A stretch of DNA of 64,000 nt from Clostridium formicaceticum (GCF_001854185.1 NZ_CP017603.1:1860001-1924000); one strand, 5' to 3'; shown: positions 36,706 through 45,103, counted from the first letter of the stretch. Made by a program: numbers and translations. The notes: a model not told the origin generated them from the letters alone.

Positions 36706-36840
36706 TTATTCTTCAATCATAGATTCTGGCATTTTAGCCTCCCTCAGTCCCCATGTTCCGCATCCATGTTGAATGGTGAAGATAAAGGCAAAAACACTTA
36801 GTAGACTAGCTAATGCAGTAAGTAAATTAGTTTTTTTCAT
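36706..36840 (-). CDS. agrD: AgrD-like cyclic autoinducer peptide precursor
   Basis: It encodes a 44-residue precursor of a quorum-sensing peptide. The N-terminal amphipathic helix (MKKTNLLTALASLLSVFAF) anchors it in the membrane. The core has the single cysteine Cys27 in QHGCGTWGL, and the tail REAKMPESMIEE is acidic with the proline typical of AgrD. AgrB should cut before the tail and close a thiolactone on Cys27. The ring end (Gly31 or Leu32) cannot be fixed from sequence. SD AAAGGAGGAG lies inside the 3' end of agrB, with a 14-base overlap. The gene is too short for many annotation pipelines. Confidence 0.88.
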   Translation of the reverse strand: MKKTNLLTALASLLSVFAFIFTIQHGCGTWGLREAKMPESMIEE

Positions 36841-37447
36841 TGGTTTCTCCTCCTTTTAATTGAAATAGCTTATACATCAAGGGAGTGGTAAAAAGGCTCT
36901 CCCCCAAAACCGACAGTGTAATCAGTGTCCCATAGGGATTTTTTGCATTGATGAAAGCAGCGATAAATAGCAGTGATGTTATAATCAATAGTTTTTTTCT
37001 CAATTTTTTTCTTAAAGTCATACTCCTTAAAGGTCGGGCTTCTGTAGCAGCTGGAGCATAGCGATAGAGAAGCCCTATACTTATGCCCCAAAGCAGCAAC
37101 AGTACAACAAGGGGGAGGGGATAAAAAACCCCCATTAAGGTAATACCAAACAATACAATAAAACTACCAAATAAACAACCTAAGTCTGTTTTAAGATGCA
37201 TGCCCCAGGCGTAAGCTCGAACCAAAGCATAGCTAACCTGAACGATTGCAAAGTAAATAATGAAATTGTCTATATAAAAACTTAAAAATACAGCTATAGA
37301 AAATAATACAACAAGTTTAGGAAAAGCAATAAAAAACGAAGCAAGTCCATATTCAATCCTGTCTAATTCTTTTTGCTCTTTATCTGGCAAATTTTCTTTT
37401 ATAAAGGAATAAGTTAAATGCTGTGCTAATTTTTCAGGAAACGCCAT
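36827..37447 (-). CDS. agrB: AgrB-like peptide-processing membrane protease
   Basis: It is an integral membrane cysteine endopeptidase that matures AgrD. The 206-residue protein has an N-terminal amphipathic region (LTYSFIKENLPDKEQKELD), then about six transmembrane segments. The catalytic pair His84 and Cys91 lies in WGMHLKTDLGCLFG with the conserved spacing of seven. The start follows AGAAGGTG. It is upstream of, and overlaps, agrD. The agrBD pair is convergent to the agrA/agrC genes, unlike the single agrBDCA operon of staphylococci. Confidence 0.92.
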   Translation of the reverse strand: MAFPEKLAQHLTYSFIKENLPDKEQKELDRIEYGLASFFIAFPKLVVLFSIAVFLSFYIDNFIIYFAIVQVSYALVRAYAWGMHLKTDLGCLFGSFIVLFGITLMGVFYPLPLVVLLLLWGISIGLLYRYAPAATEARPLRSMTLRKKLRKKLLIITSLLFIAAFINAKNPYGTLITLSVLGESLFTTPLMYKLFQLKGGETNEKN

Positions 37448-37581
37448 AATGATTCACCTTCTAACAAAATATTTTAAAAAACCTCTAAATTCCCTATGAC
37501 TAAATTTTAAGACAAAATGAATAAAGAGGAAAGGATTTATAGGTGAACTATCAAAAATTATCGGTGTAGCATCAAAACATA

Positions 37582-37614
37582 ACAGTTTACCGAAATATTT
37601 TACAGATTACCGAA
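37582..37614 (-). promoter_or_regulatory. Candidate LytTR operator upstream of agrB
   Basis: Two direct repeats, ACAGTTTACCGAA (37582-37594) and ACAGATTACCGAA (37602-37614), are spaced 20 bp, about two helical turns, as in AgrA/ComE-type sites. On the minus strand a GATAAT (-10 candidate, 37557-37562) follows, 135-170 bases before agrB. This fits activation of agrBD by the LytTR regulator. Confidence 0.6.
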
Positions 37615-37728
37615 GTAGTAGTATGGCAGGAAAGAAACTCGTCTATAATGAAAGGAATGAAAGGGTATCAACTACGATGAAGGGTTACTTTGATGATTAG
37701 CAGTGTAAAGTATAAGGAGTGGCTTAAA

Positions 37729-37908
37729 ATGGAGGAAAAATTTTTATTAAAGGAAGTAAGGAAAGAAGTAAAGAAAAAGACGGATAACAGATTTGTCATG
37801 AATAAAAAAGAAAAGAAACCTTTTTTAAAGGAGGAAAAAACTGAAGAAGACTTTTACAGTAAAAAGAAACGCGTTGCAAACGTAATATTACCCGATATAG
37901 AAGGATAG
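37729..37908 (+). CDS. Small lysine-rich protein, unknown
   Basis: 59 residues, about a third Lys plus Arg (VRKEVKKKTDNRFVMNKKEK), with Glu patches and no hydrophobic segment, so a soluble, probably disordered protein. I do not recognise it. SD TAAGGAGTGG precedes the ATG. The stop codon lies one base before the first possible start of the histidine kinase gene, so the two are probably translated together. The base composition fits the neighbours. It may be an accessory or a nucleic-acid-binding peptide, without evidence beyond charge. Confidence 0.5.
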   Translation: MEEKFLLKEVRKEVKKKTDNRFVMNKKEKKPFLKEEKTEEDFYSKKKRVANVILPDIEG

Positions 37909-37909
37909 A

Positions 37910-39007
37910 TTGAAAAACCTTAGACGGGGGGTAGTGAGATTGATATTAACAAAAGAAATGCTTGATGACAATAAAAAAATGTTTTTTGACTTACAAAGCA
38001 AAGAGAACAAAAGTATTTTGTCCTTCTTAAATACGATGGAAGAATTTGTGATTATTATTGATCCTGATAGCCATGAAATCGTTTTTGCTAACGATTATGC
38101 AAAAAAAGAAGTGCTTTTTTTAGAGACTTATCCTTGCTGGGAGACATTAGGCTATGACAAGCCCTGCTGCCAACATAAGGATTGTCTCACTGAAAAATCT
38201 TTTGAAATTAAAAAAAGTGACGGAACATGGAAACAGCATAGAATTACAAAAATTACACTCTCTAATAGAACATTTTTAATGGAGTCTATCATAGATATAA
38301 CAGACAAAAAAGCGAAAGAAAAAGAAAAAAAACTAAAGTATAATCTTTTATCCATGGTGTCGCATGAGCTAAGAACACTGCTAAACATTATTTTATCTAC
38401 AATACAGTTTCTAGAGGTCTATGACAAAAATTGGAAAAATTCAGAAAACTCAAAGCATACACAACGCATAAAAAAGGCAACAAAGCAAATCAATAAATTG
38501 CTGAAAGATATATTATTGGTTGAAAAAGTGGAAGCTGAGCGCGTAAAATTCAATCCAAAACCTATTGATGTTGTTAAACTCACAAAAGCCATCTTAGAGC
38601 CGATTCGAGAGAGCATATCTTTATCTTCCAATATTATTTTTATCAGTGAAAAAGAAACTTTTTTTACCAATGCGGATGAATTTCTTCTTAGTACGATTTT
38701 GACAAATCTACTAACCAATGCAGTGAAGTACTCTAGAAATAATGAAGATGTAATCATAAAGATTGAATTTGAGGAAGAAAATATCCTTTTTAAAATCATA
38801 GATCAAGGGATAGGTATACCAAAAGCAGAACAAAAAAATCTTTTTTGTAGTTTTTATCGTGCTTCCAATGTCGGAGATGTTTCAGGAACGGGATTGGGGT
38901 TAACGATTGTACAGGACTTTGTAGATATTCACCAGGGAAGCATTAGCTTTAAAAGTGAGCTAGATAAAGGTACTACCTTTGTAGTAAAAATCCCCATTAG
39001 AAAGTAA
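37910..39007 (+). CDS. PAS-domain histidine kinase (soluble)
   Basis: Up to 365 residues, no transmembrane segment. A PAS domain (30-135: FVIIIDPDSHEIVFANDYAK) carries an unusual cysteine cluster (CWETLGYDKPCCQHKDC). HisKA follows with His152 in SMVSHELRTLLN: the usual ELRTPL proline is leucine. HATPase boxes NLLTNAVKYSR, DQGIGIP and GTGLGLT are intact. Start is uncertain: TTG at 37910 (site AAGGA close by) or TTG at 37940 (behind GGGGGGTAG), both before the PAS domain. No response regulator is adjacent. The cysteines suggest a metal- or redox-responsive sensor, which is inference. Confidence 0.85.
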   Translation: MKNLRRGVVRLILTKEMLDDNKKMFFDLQSKENKSILSFLNTMEEFVIIIDPDSHEIVFANDYAKKEVLFLETYPCWETLGYDKPCCQHKDCLTEKSFEIKKSDGTWKQHRITKITLSNRTFLMESIIDITDKKAKEKEKKLKYNLLSMVSHELRTLLNIILSTIQFLEVYDKNWKNSENSKHTQRIKKATKQINKLLKDILLVEKVEAERVKFNPKPIDVVKLTKAILEPIRESISLSSNIIFISEKETFFTNADEFLLSTILTNLLTNAVKYSRNNEDVIIKIEFEEENILFKIIDQGIGIPKAEQKNLFCSFYRASNVGDVSGTGLGLTIVQDFVDIHQGSISFKSELDKGTTFVVKIPIRK

Positions 39008-39009
39008 AT

Positions 39010-39045
39010 AAAAAAAGTTAACTTGAATAAAGTTAGCTTTTTTTT
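39010..39045. terminator. Bidirectional terminator
   Basis: AAAAAAGTTAACTT pairs, with one G-T wobble, with AAGTTAGCTTTTTT; T-runs on both strands. Confidence 0.75.
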
Positions 39046-40217
39046 ATACTTTGCATAATAGGCAGTTGTAATAAGGCTACAATGATGATACTTAAAATAC
39101 CATAGGTAATCCAAGGAATAGGAGATGCTACAATACCATAGAGATCTACTAATCTTCCGCTGACAAAACTTCCTAATGCACCCCCAATTCCCGATGCAAA
39201 GTTGGCCACAGCAAAATAGGCCCCTAGTAGACTAGGGTCTGCTATTAACTTTGTTACATTGTCAAAGGTAGGCATCATAAACATTTGTCCAAAGATAAAT
39301 AGGATGGAGAAAATCATTAAAAAGGTAAAGTTGGTAGACCATCCAATCAAAGTAATGGCAAGTCCTAATAAAATTGTTCCTACACTTAGGGAAAGGACAG
39401 GGGCATGTTTTTCTAGAAATTTCCTAGAAATGATGGGTTGAATAATAATAACAATAATACTGGTGACTGTCCAAATAACACCTATTTTATTCACATTACC
39501 CAGGACTACTTCCCCCCGTAGAGGAAGAAGTAGTCCTAACTGTGTATAGATTGCCCACATTAAAGCAGAGATAAGACTAAAGACAATAAATACCTTATCT
39601 TTAAAAATATTTATATAATCCTTCAGGGGGATTGCAGGACAGGGTTGACTTCCGCATCCCACTGGTAAAAAAATCCAGGATATAATGATTAAGCCAGCAT
39701 AAACGCCTCCTGCTACATAAAAATTAGAATTGGTGGCGAAAAACAATACAAAAATACCTGCTATACTAGTACCTATGTTGGCTGCTACTGCCCTTAAGGA
39801 AAAAGCTGTGGTTGCTTCTTCTTGGGAGGCTAGATAAGAGATAGCAGCCTTTGTTGTAGGTATATAGATACCTGTGCCCATACCATTTAACCCAGAAAAG
39901 AGGGTTAAGGGGACCACAGAGGTAGATAAGCCTAAGCCAAAGAGGGCGATAAATTGAATAGCATTTCCAATCACCACAGTAAACTTATTTCCTATGCGAT
40001 CCGAGAGGATACCTGCAATAATGCTGCCTAATTGAATAAATAAGGAACCAGCCCCGATGACTAAACCCACTTCAGAAGGATTTAGTTTTTTTTCTGTTTT
40101 TAAGAGAATAGGAAAAATAGGAACAATTAAATAAGCAGCTATATGAATGATTAATATAGAGGACAATAATACCCAAATTTCTTTTTTAAAATTTATATGA
40201 GGAGGAATACCAAACAT
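39033..40217 (-). CDS. MFS transporter
   Basis: A 394-residue major facilitator with 12 predicted transmembrane segments. The loop 2-3 motif reads GILSDRIGNKFTVVIGN, close to the MFS consensus GxxxDRxGRK. The N-terminal half resembles multidrug and general MFS_1 exporters. The middle loop has VGCGSQPCPA, two cysteines between TM6 and TM7. SD TAGGAG precedes the ATG. It is divergent from cardiolipin synthase. A 31-bp palindrome 36 bases upstream of the start is a likely operator. The substrate is unknown. Confidence 0.85.
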   Translation of the reverse strand: MFGIPPHINFKKEIWVLLSSILIIHIAAYLIVPIFPILLKTEKKLNPSEVGLVIGAGSLFIQLGSIIAGILSDRIGNKFTVVIGNAIQFIALFGLGLSTSVVPLTLFSGLNGMGTGIYIPTTKAAISYLASQEEATTAFSLRAVAANIGTSIAGIFVLFFATNSNFYVAGGVYAGLIIISWIFLPVGCGSQPCPAIPLKDYINIFKDKVFIVFSLISALMWAIYTQLGLLLPLRGEVVLGNVNKIGVIWTVTSIIVIIIQPIISRKFLEKHAPVLSLSVGTILLGLAITLIGWSTNFTFLMIFSILFIFGQMFMMPTFDNVTKLIADPSLLGAYFAVANFASGIGGALGSFVSGRLVDLYGIVASPIPWITYGILSIIIVALLQLPIMQSIKKS

Positions 40218-40252
40218 AATAACAACTCCTAGGTTTTATCGTTTAAATCAAG

Positions 40253-40283
40253 TTATCTATGGATAGCGTCTATACATAGATAA
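40253..40283. promoter_or_regulatory. 31-bp near-perfect palindrome, probable operator
   Basis: Outer arms TTATCTATG (40253-40261) and CATAGATAA (40275-40283) enclose inner arms ATAG/CTAT around CGT; only one base pair fails. It sits between the divergent MFS and cls genes, closer to the MFS gene. No adjacent gene encodes an obvious repressor. Confidence 0.55.
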
Positions 40284-40389
40284 ATACATAGGTCTAGTAT
40301 GAGCAAAAAATAGGTTTTTTAAAAGCATATTAAAAGCTCTTTTAGGAGATGATGATAGTATTAAAAGGAAGATTGAAGGATGTGATGAT

Positions 40390-41892
40390 TTGGTGGAGCT
40401 GATGGTAATTGTTACCTGGCTGTTATTTTTGGCAGTCGTTTATTATAACATTTTTGTAATTATACCGGAGGCAGTTATTCTTGGCGTTTATCCCTATGTT
40501 TTGGGCATTACTGCTATTTTGGCTATAGGACTACTAATCCTGAGATTTCTAGAAAACCCTTCCTTTATAAGAATTGTCTATGTCGTATTGGGTATAAGTT
40601 GTATATTTATTGGGTTTACCTTGATACAAATTTGGAGGAATGCAAATTTGTTGAATCATTATCAAGAAAACAGGAGTCATTATATAGATCACCTTATGCG
40701 TATCACTAGAGAAAGAGAGTATGAAAGTACACAACTAGAACCTGAAGAAGAAGGGATAGCGACTTTGATTCAAGCCAATACCGGTATCCCTTTAACCAGC
40801 TATAATCGGGCTACATTAATCAGCGAGAGTAAGAAGATTTTTGATGAAATGATAGAAGCAATAGATCAAGCAGAAAAAAGTATACATATAGGTTTTTTTA
40901 TTGTTAGAGATGATCATATTGGGGGGAAATTTAAAGAGATATTGAAGAAGAAGGCTGAAGATGGTTTAGAGGTACGATTGATTTATGATGGCAAGGGAAG
41001 TCATCGGTTAAGCAAGAGGTTTATCACAGACTTAAAAAAGGCTGGGGTAGAAGTTTTTGCCTATGATTCTATAGGGACTTCTATTTTAAAAGGTAAGTTA
41101 AATCATAGCAATCATAGAAAAATGGTGATTATTGATGGTAAAGTAGCTTTTACTGGAGGGATAAATTTAGGAGACGAATATTTAGGAAGAGATAAGGCCA
41201 TAGGTAACTGGGAAGATATTTGCATCAGGGTTGAAGGGGAAGGGGCTCATTGGATTCAAAAAGTATTTCTAGCAGATTGGTATTATGCTACTGAAGAAAA
41301 ATTGTTGGATGAAGTTTACTTCTCGCCAATACAGGTAGAAGAGGTTTTGCCTATGCAAGTAGTTACTAGTGGTTACGATACCCATTGGAACGAAATCAGC
41401 CAGGTGTACTTCTCTATGATTACTGCAGCCAAGGAAAGCGTCTATATTGCTACACCTTATCTTATTCTTAGTGATAGTATGTTGAAGGCGCTTGAAACCA
41501 CTGCCTTAAGAGGGGTGGAGGTAAACATTGTTTTACCTAAGAAGCCAGACTTTTTTATTGTAGGATGGGCAAATGCTTCTTTTTTTGAAAAGTTGCTAAA
41601 GAGCAAGGCAAAGGTTTATCAGTACGATGATGGTTTTTTGCATGCAAAAGCAGTTTTAGTAGATGATAAAATCTTATCTGTAGGATCAGCTAATCTCAAT
41701 ACAAGAAGTTTGCATCTTGATTATGAATTAAATGTAATGATTTATGATGAAATATTGTGTAAGAAAATGAAAGAGGAGTTTAAAATCTATATGCAAAATA
41801 GTGTAGAGGTGACACTGGAGGACTATAAAAATCCTCCAATAGCTCAAAGGGTGAAGGAATTAATAGGTCGTCTCATTATCCCTTTGACATAG
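40390..41892 (+). CDS. cls: Cardiolipin synthase (phospholipase D type)
   Basis: It joins two phosphatidylglycerols into cardiolipin at the membrane. The 500-residue protein has two to three N-terminal transmembrane segments (4-85), then two PLD catalytic motifs: His242 in HSNHRKMVIIDGK, followed by GGINLGDEY, and His418 in HAKAVLVDDKILSVGSANLN. TTG at 40390 is used with GAAGGATG upstream; ATG four codons later is the alternative with a very close GGTGGAG. It is monocistronic. Motifs and length are those of bacterial Cls. Confidence 0.94.
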   Translation: MVELMVIVTWLLFLAVVYYNIFVIIPEAVILGVYPYVLGITAILAIGLLILRFLENPSFIRIVYVVLGISCIFIGFTLIQIWRNANLLNHYQENRSHYIDHLMRITREREYESTQLEPEEEGIATLIQANTGIPLTSYNRATLISESKKIFDEMIEAIDQAEKSIHIGFFIVRDDHIGGKFKEILKKKAEDGLEVRLIYDGKGSHRLSKRFITDLKKAGVEVFAYDSIGTSILKGKLNHSNHRKMVIIDGKVAFTGGINLGDEYLGRDKAIGNWEDICIRVEGEGAHWIQKVFLADWYYATEEKLLDEVYFSPIQVEEVLPMQVVTSGYDTHWNEISQVYFSMITAAKESVYIATPYLILSDSMLKALETTALRGVEVNIVLPKKPDFFIVGWANASFFEKLLKSKAKVYQYDDGFLHAKAVLVDDKILSVGSANLNTRSLHLDYELNVMIYDEILCKKMKEEFKIYMQNSVEVTLEDYKNPPIAQRVKELIGRLIIPLT

Positions 41893-41949
41893 GGGTATAG
41901 TATTTAATCGTTTTGTACATAATATACAGATGTTGAAGGGAGGTATTAT

Positions 41950-42936
41950 ATGGCACTAAAAATCGGTATACCAAGAGGCCTTTGGTTTTATGATTACTAT
42001 CCTCTATGGAAAACCTTTTATGAAGAGTTAGGAGCGGACGTGATTTTATCTAGTCCCACCAATAAAAACACATTGGATGCAGGTGTAAAGAATACCGTAG
42101 ACGAAGCTTGTCTTCCAGTAAAAATATTTCATGGACATGTACTGGATTTAAAAGATCAGGTAGATTTTATCTTTTTACCAAAATTAATGAGTGCTTATAA
42201 AAACGAATACATTTGTCCAAAATTTTGTGGTTTGCCAGAGATGGTTACGCATTCTATCAAAGACTTACCGCCTATTATTGATACAGAAATAAACTTTAAT
42301 CATTCAAGAAAAAATCTAATGAAGACAGTCTACCGTTTTGGAAGTTATGTTACTCAAAATCCTGTAGCAATTAAACATGCCTATAATAAGGCGATAGATG
42401 TGTACCATGATTATAAATCAAAAATCAAGGAAGGTAACTATCCAATCAATGGAGAGTTTTATAGCAACAACCTCAGAAGTGAAAAGACGCCTGTAACCAT
42501 TGCTGTAATGGGACATTCTTATAATATTTACGATAAGTATGGGTCCATGGGTCTGATTGATAAATTACATGAGCAAGGTATCAAGGTAATAACACCTGAG
42601 ATGATGGATTATAGCAGGATTAATGAATATGCTGACACCCTTGAGAAAAAAATGTTTTGGAGTTATGGAAGAAAATTATTGGGGACAGCGATGTATTTTG
42701 CTGATGTTAAAAATATAGATGGCATTGTTTACTTATCCTCCTTTGGCTGCGGCATTGATTCCATTATCGAGGAATTGGTGGAAAGAAAGACAAGGAAGGA
42801 TGGAAAGATGCCTTTTTTATTGATTACTATAGATGAGCATACAGGAGAAGCCGGTGTCAATACACGTTTAGAAGCATTTATTGATATGATTGAATGGAGG
42901 AAAAGAAATGAAACTAACCTTTCCACACATGGGTAA
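41950..42936 (+). CDS. DUF2229 acyl-CoA dehydratase activase-related protein
   Basis: A 328-residue cytoplasmic protein beginning KIGIPRGLWFYDYYPLWKTF, the mark of the DUF2229 family, related to the dehydratase component of 2-hydroxyacyl-CoA dehydratases. Conserved cysteines occur in VDEACLPVKIF, YICPKFCGLPEM and LSSFGCGID, suited to an iron-sulfur cluster. EHTGEAGVNTRLEAFIDMI closes the family region. SD GGGAGG precedes the ATG. It is the first gene of a three-gene operon with overlapping reading frames (29 and 26 bases). In other genomes the three parts can be fused. The reaction is not established. Confidence 0.85.
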   Translation: MALKIGIPRGLWFYDYYPLWKTFYEELGADVILSSPTNKNTLDAGVKNTVDEACLPVKIFHGHVLDLKDQVDFIFLPKLMSAYKNEYICPKFCGLPEMVTHSIKDLPPIIDTEINFNHSRKNLMKTVYRFGSYVTQNPVAIKHAYNKAIDVYHDYKSKIKEGNYPINGEFYSNNLRSEKTPVTIAVMGHSYNIYDKYGSMGLIDKLHEQGIKVITPEMMDYSRINEYADTLEKKMFWSYGRKLLGTAMYFADVKNIDGIVYLSSFGCGIDSIIEELVERKTRKDGKMPFLLITIDEHTGEAGVNTRLEAFIDMIEWRKRNETNLSTHG

Positions 42937-44017
42937 TCAATATGTTGCAGCAAAGATACTGTTAGAGGAATTGGGTTTAGATGTGATCATTCCTCCTCAA
43001 TGCAGTCAAGAAACCTTAGAGATAGGAACAAAGTATTCTCCAGAGTCTATTTGTTTACCCCTTAAGGTAAATATAGGAAATCTTGTGGAGAGTGCTAAGG
43101 CAGGGGCGGATACTGTTGTTTTTTCTGGTAGCTGCGGTCCTTGTAGGTTTGGTTACTATTCTATTTTAGAAAAAGAAATATTGAAGGAATTGGGCTATGA
43201 AATGGAGTTCATCTTATTTGATCCTCCGCAAGGAGATTACAAAACCTTTATCAATAGGATTTTTAAATTGGCTCAGACATCGAATCCTTATAAGATTATG
43301 AGGGCTTTAAGAAAAGCTGTACAGATATTATATCAAGTAGATGCACTGGATGCAGCAGCCCATTACAAAAGACCTAGGCAGAAAGAAATGGGCAAAGTAG
43401 ATGCTTATTATGATACATTTCACCAAGACATAAGAAATATTCACGGCTATAAAAAAGTATCACAGTTAATAGAAGGGACAAAACAGTCCATTATGGCAAT
43501 AGAAGAAGAACCAGATAGGGAAATTTTAAAAATAGGGATCGTGGGAGAAATTTACACCATTATAGAACCTTTTGTAAATTTAAATATTGAAAGAAAATTA
43601 GGGGAGATGGGAATAGAAATTGAAAAATCTTTAAAAATAAGCAGTTGGCTTACAGAACATTTATTTTTAAGTCCCCTAAAATTGACCAGTGAAGGTAAAA
43701 TTCATAAAGCAGCAAAACCCTATTTAAAAACCATGATAGGAGGGCATGCTAGAGAAACCATAGGATATACTGTTGAATATGCCAAAAGAAATTTTGACGG
43801 CGTAATACAGATCTATCCTTTAACCTGCATGCCGGAAATTGTTGCACAAAGTATTTTACCCACAGTAGAAAAAGATTACGACATCCCTTATTTATGTCTC
43901 ATTGTAGATGAAATGACTGGAGAGGCAGGGTATAGCACTAGATTAGAGGCCTTTGTAGATCTTCTAAGACGAAGAAAGGAGAGACAGGAAAGTGGAGAAC
44001 TGTTACTTAGGTATTGA
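42908..44017 (+). CDS. 2-hydroxyacyl-CoA dehydratase-like iron-sulfur protein
   Basis: A 369-residue protein, sequence-related to its upstream neighbour. It shows LTFPHMGNQYVAAKILLEEL, YSPESICLPLKVNIGN, SGSCGPCRFGYYS and a C-terminal DEMTGEAGYSTRLEAFVDLL. The three cysteines of ICLP and CGPC probably bind a [4Fe-4S] cluster. ATG at 42908 is chosen for GGAGGAAAAG just before it, inside the 3' end of the first gene. No substrate-specific CoA transferase or dehydrogenase gene is adjacent, unlike true glutarate or lactate dehydratase operons, so the substrate is open. Confidence 0.84.
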   Translation: MKLTFPHMGNQYVAAKILLEELGLDVIIPPQCSQETLEIGTKYSPESICLPLKVNIGNLVESAKAGADTVVFSGSCGPCRFGYYSILEKEILKELGYEMEFILFDPPQGDYKTFINRIFKLAQTSNPYKIMRALRKAVQILYQVDALDAAAHYKRPRQKEMGKVDAYYDTFHQDIRNIHGYKKVSQLIEGTKQSIMAIEEEPDREILKIGIVGEIYTIIEPFVNLNIERKLGEMGIEIEKSLKISSWLTEHLFLSPLKLTSEGKIHKAAKPYLKTMIGGHARETIGYTVEYAKRNFDGVIQIYPLTCMPEIVAQSILPTVEKDYDIPYLCLIVDEMTGEAGYSTRLEAFVDLLRRRKERQESGELLLRY

Positions 44018-44975
44018 TGTTGGATCAGTTAGTACAAACATTGTATTGATGGATGAAAAAAAAGAAATTCTCGGTAAGGTATACACAAAAACCCAAGGGA
44101 AGCCTATAGATGCTATCCAGAGGGGTTTAAAAGAGATAAAGTCTAAAGTAAAAGAAGATATCAAAGTAAAGGGTGTGGGTGCTACCGGCAGTGGTAGGCA
44201 CTTAGCCTCTATGATTGTAGGAGGAGATATTGTAAAAAACGAGATCACTGCCCACGGAATAGCAGCATTAAACTTTGTAGATGGTGTAAAAACCATTATA
44301 GAGATAGGTGGACAGGATTCCAAGATCATTTTGCTAAGAGACGGTATTATTAGCGATTTTGCTATGAATACCGTATGTGCGGCTGGAACCGGTTCTTTCC
44401 TGGATCGTCAAGCAGCTAGGATGGGGATTGAGATAGAAAACTTTGGGCAGTTAGCCCTCCAATCTAAAAATCCAGTAAGGATTGCTGGAAGATGTGCTGT
44501 TTTTGCGGAGTCTGATATGATTCATAAACAGCAGTTGGGTCACAATCAAGAAGATATTATTAAGGGACTTTGTGATGCATTGGTAAGAAATTTCTTAAAC
44601 AATCTTGCTAAGGGCAAAGAAGTCATGGGACCAGTTGTTTTTCAAGGTGGCGTAGCTGCTAATGTAGGGATTAAAAAATCCTTCGAGGAGGCTATAGGTT
44701 TAGAGGTTTTTGTACCTCCACACCATGAAGTGATGGGAGCCATAGGCTGTTGCTTATTGGCAAAAGAAAATGCCGCAAAAAATCCAAAAACGAATTTCAA
44801 GGGTTTCGATATTATTCATTCAGGATACAATGTAAAGGGCATTGAATGTCAGGATTGTTCTAACTTATGTGAAGTGATAGAGATTTTGCGAGATGGTACA
44901 GTGATGGCCCGTTGGGGCGATAAATGTGGTAAGTGGAACAATGCATTAAAAAGTGATATAGAGAAATTAGCATAA
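43992..44975 (+). CDS. HgdC/BadF-type ATP-dependent activase
   Basis: A 327-residue ATPase of the ASKHA fold that pumps low-potential electrons into dehydratase-like partners by ATP hydrolysis. Signatures: YLGIDVGSVSTNIVLMDE, GATGSGRHLAS, IIEIGGQDSKII, and the two cluster cysteines Cys129 (VCAAGTGSFLD) and Cys168 (GRCAVFAESD), spaced 39 as in HgdC, where the homodimer shares one [4Fe-4S]. Residues 280-327 add CQDCSNLC and KCGKW, four more cysteines beyond the usual activator. GTG start follows AAAGGAGAG and overlaps the previous gene. Confidence 0.9.
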   Translation: MENCYLGIDVGSVSTNIVLMDEKKEILGKVYTKTQGKPIDAIQRGLKEIKSKVKEDIKVKGVGATGSGRHLASMIVGGDIVKNEITAHGIAALNFVDGVKTIIEIGGQDSKIILLRDGIISDFAMNTVCAAGTGSFLDRQAARMGIEIENFGQLALQSKNPVRIAGRCAVFAESDMIHKQQLGHNQEDIIKGLCDALVRNFLNNLAKGKEVMGPVVFQGGVAANVGIKKSFEEAIGLEVFVPPHHEVMGAIGCCLLAKENAAKNPKTNFKGFDIIHSGYNVKGIECQDCSNLCEVIEILRDGTVMARWGDKCGKWNNALKSDIEKLA

Positions 44976-45025
44976 AAAATATGCAGTATGTTAAGAAGCA
45001 TAGTTATGATTTTTTATGTAAATAT

Positions 45026-45103
45026 ACAGGTGTATTGATTATTATCAATGCACCTGTCTTTAAGGTTTCCTATGATTTTTAAGGGACGATATCAACAAAC
45101 TTT
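45026..45103. repeat. Duplicated segment A, copy 1
   Basis: 78 bp with one mismatch to 49189-49266. Its first 32 bases form a 14-bp hairpin (ACAGGTGTATTGAT with a complementary arm, one wobble), probably the terminator of the activase operon or of the gene at 45169. Confidence 0.85.

Noticed and set aside
45026-45057. Segment A hairpin as a CRISPR-type or attachment-site repeat
   Set aside because: Only two copies 4 kb apart, each continuing into long shared flanks; it behaves as a terminator within a duplicated segment.
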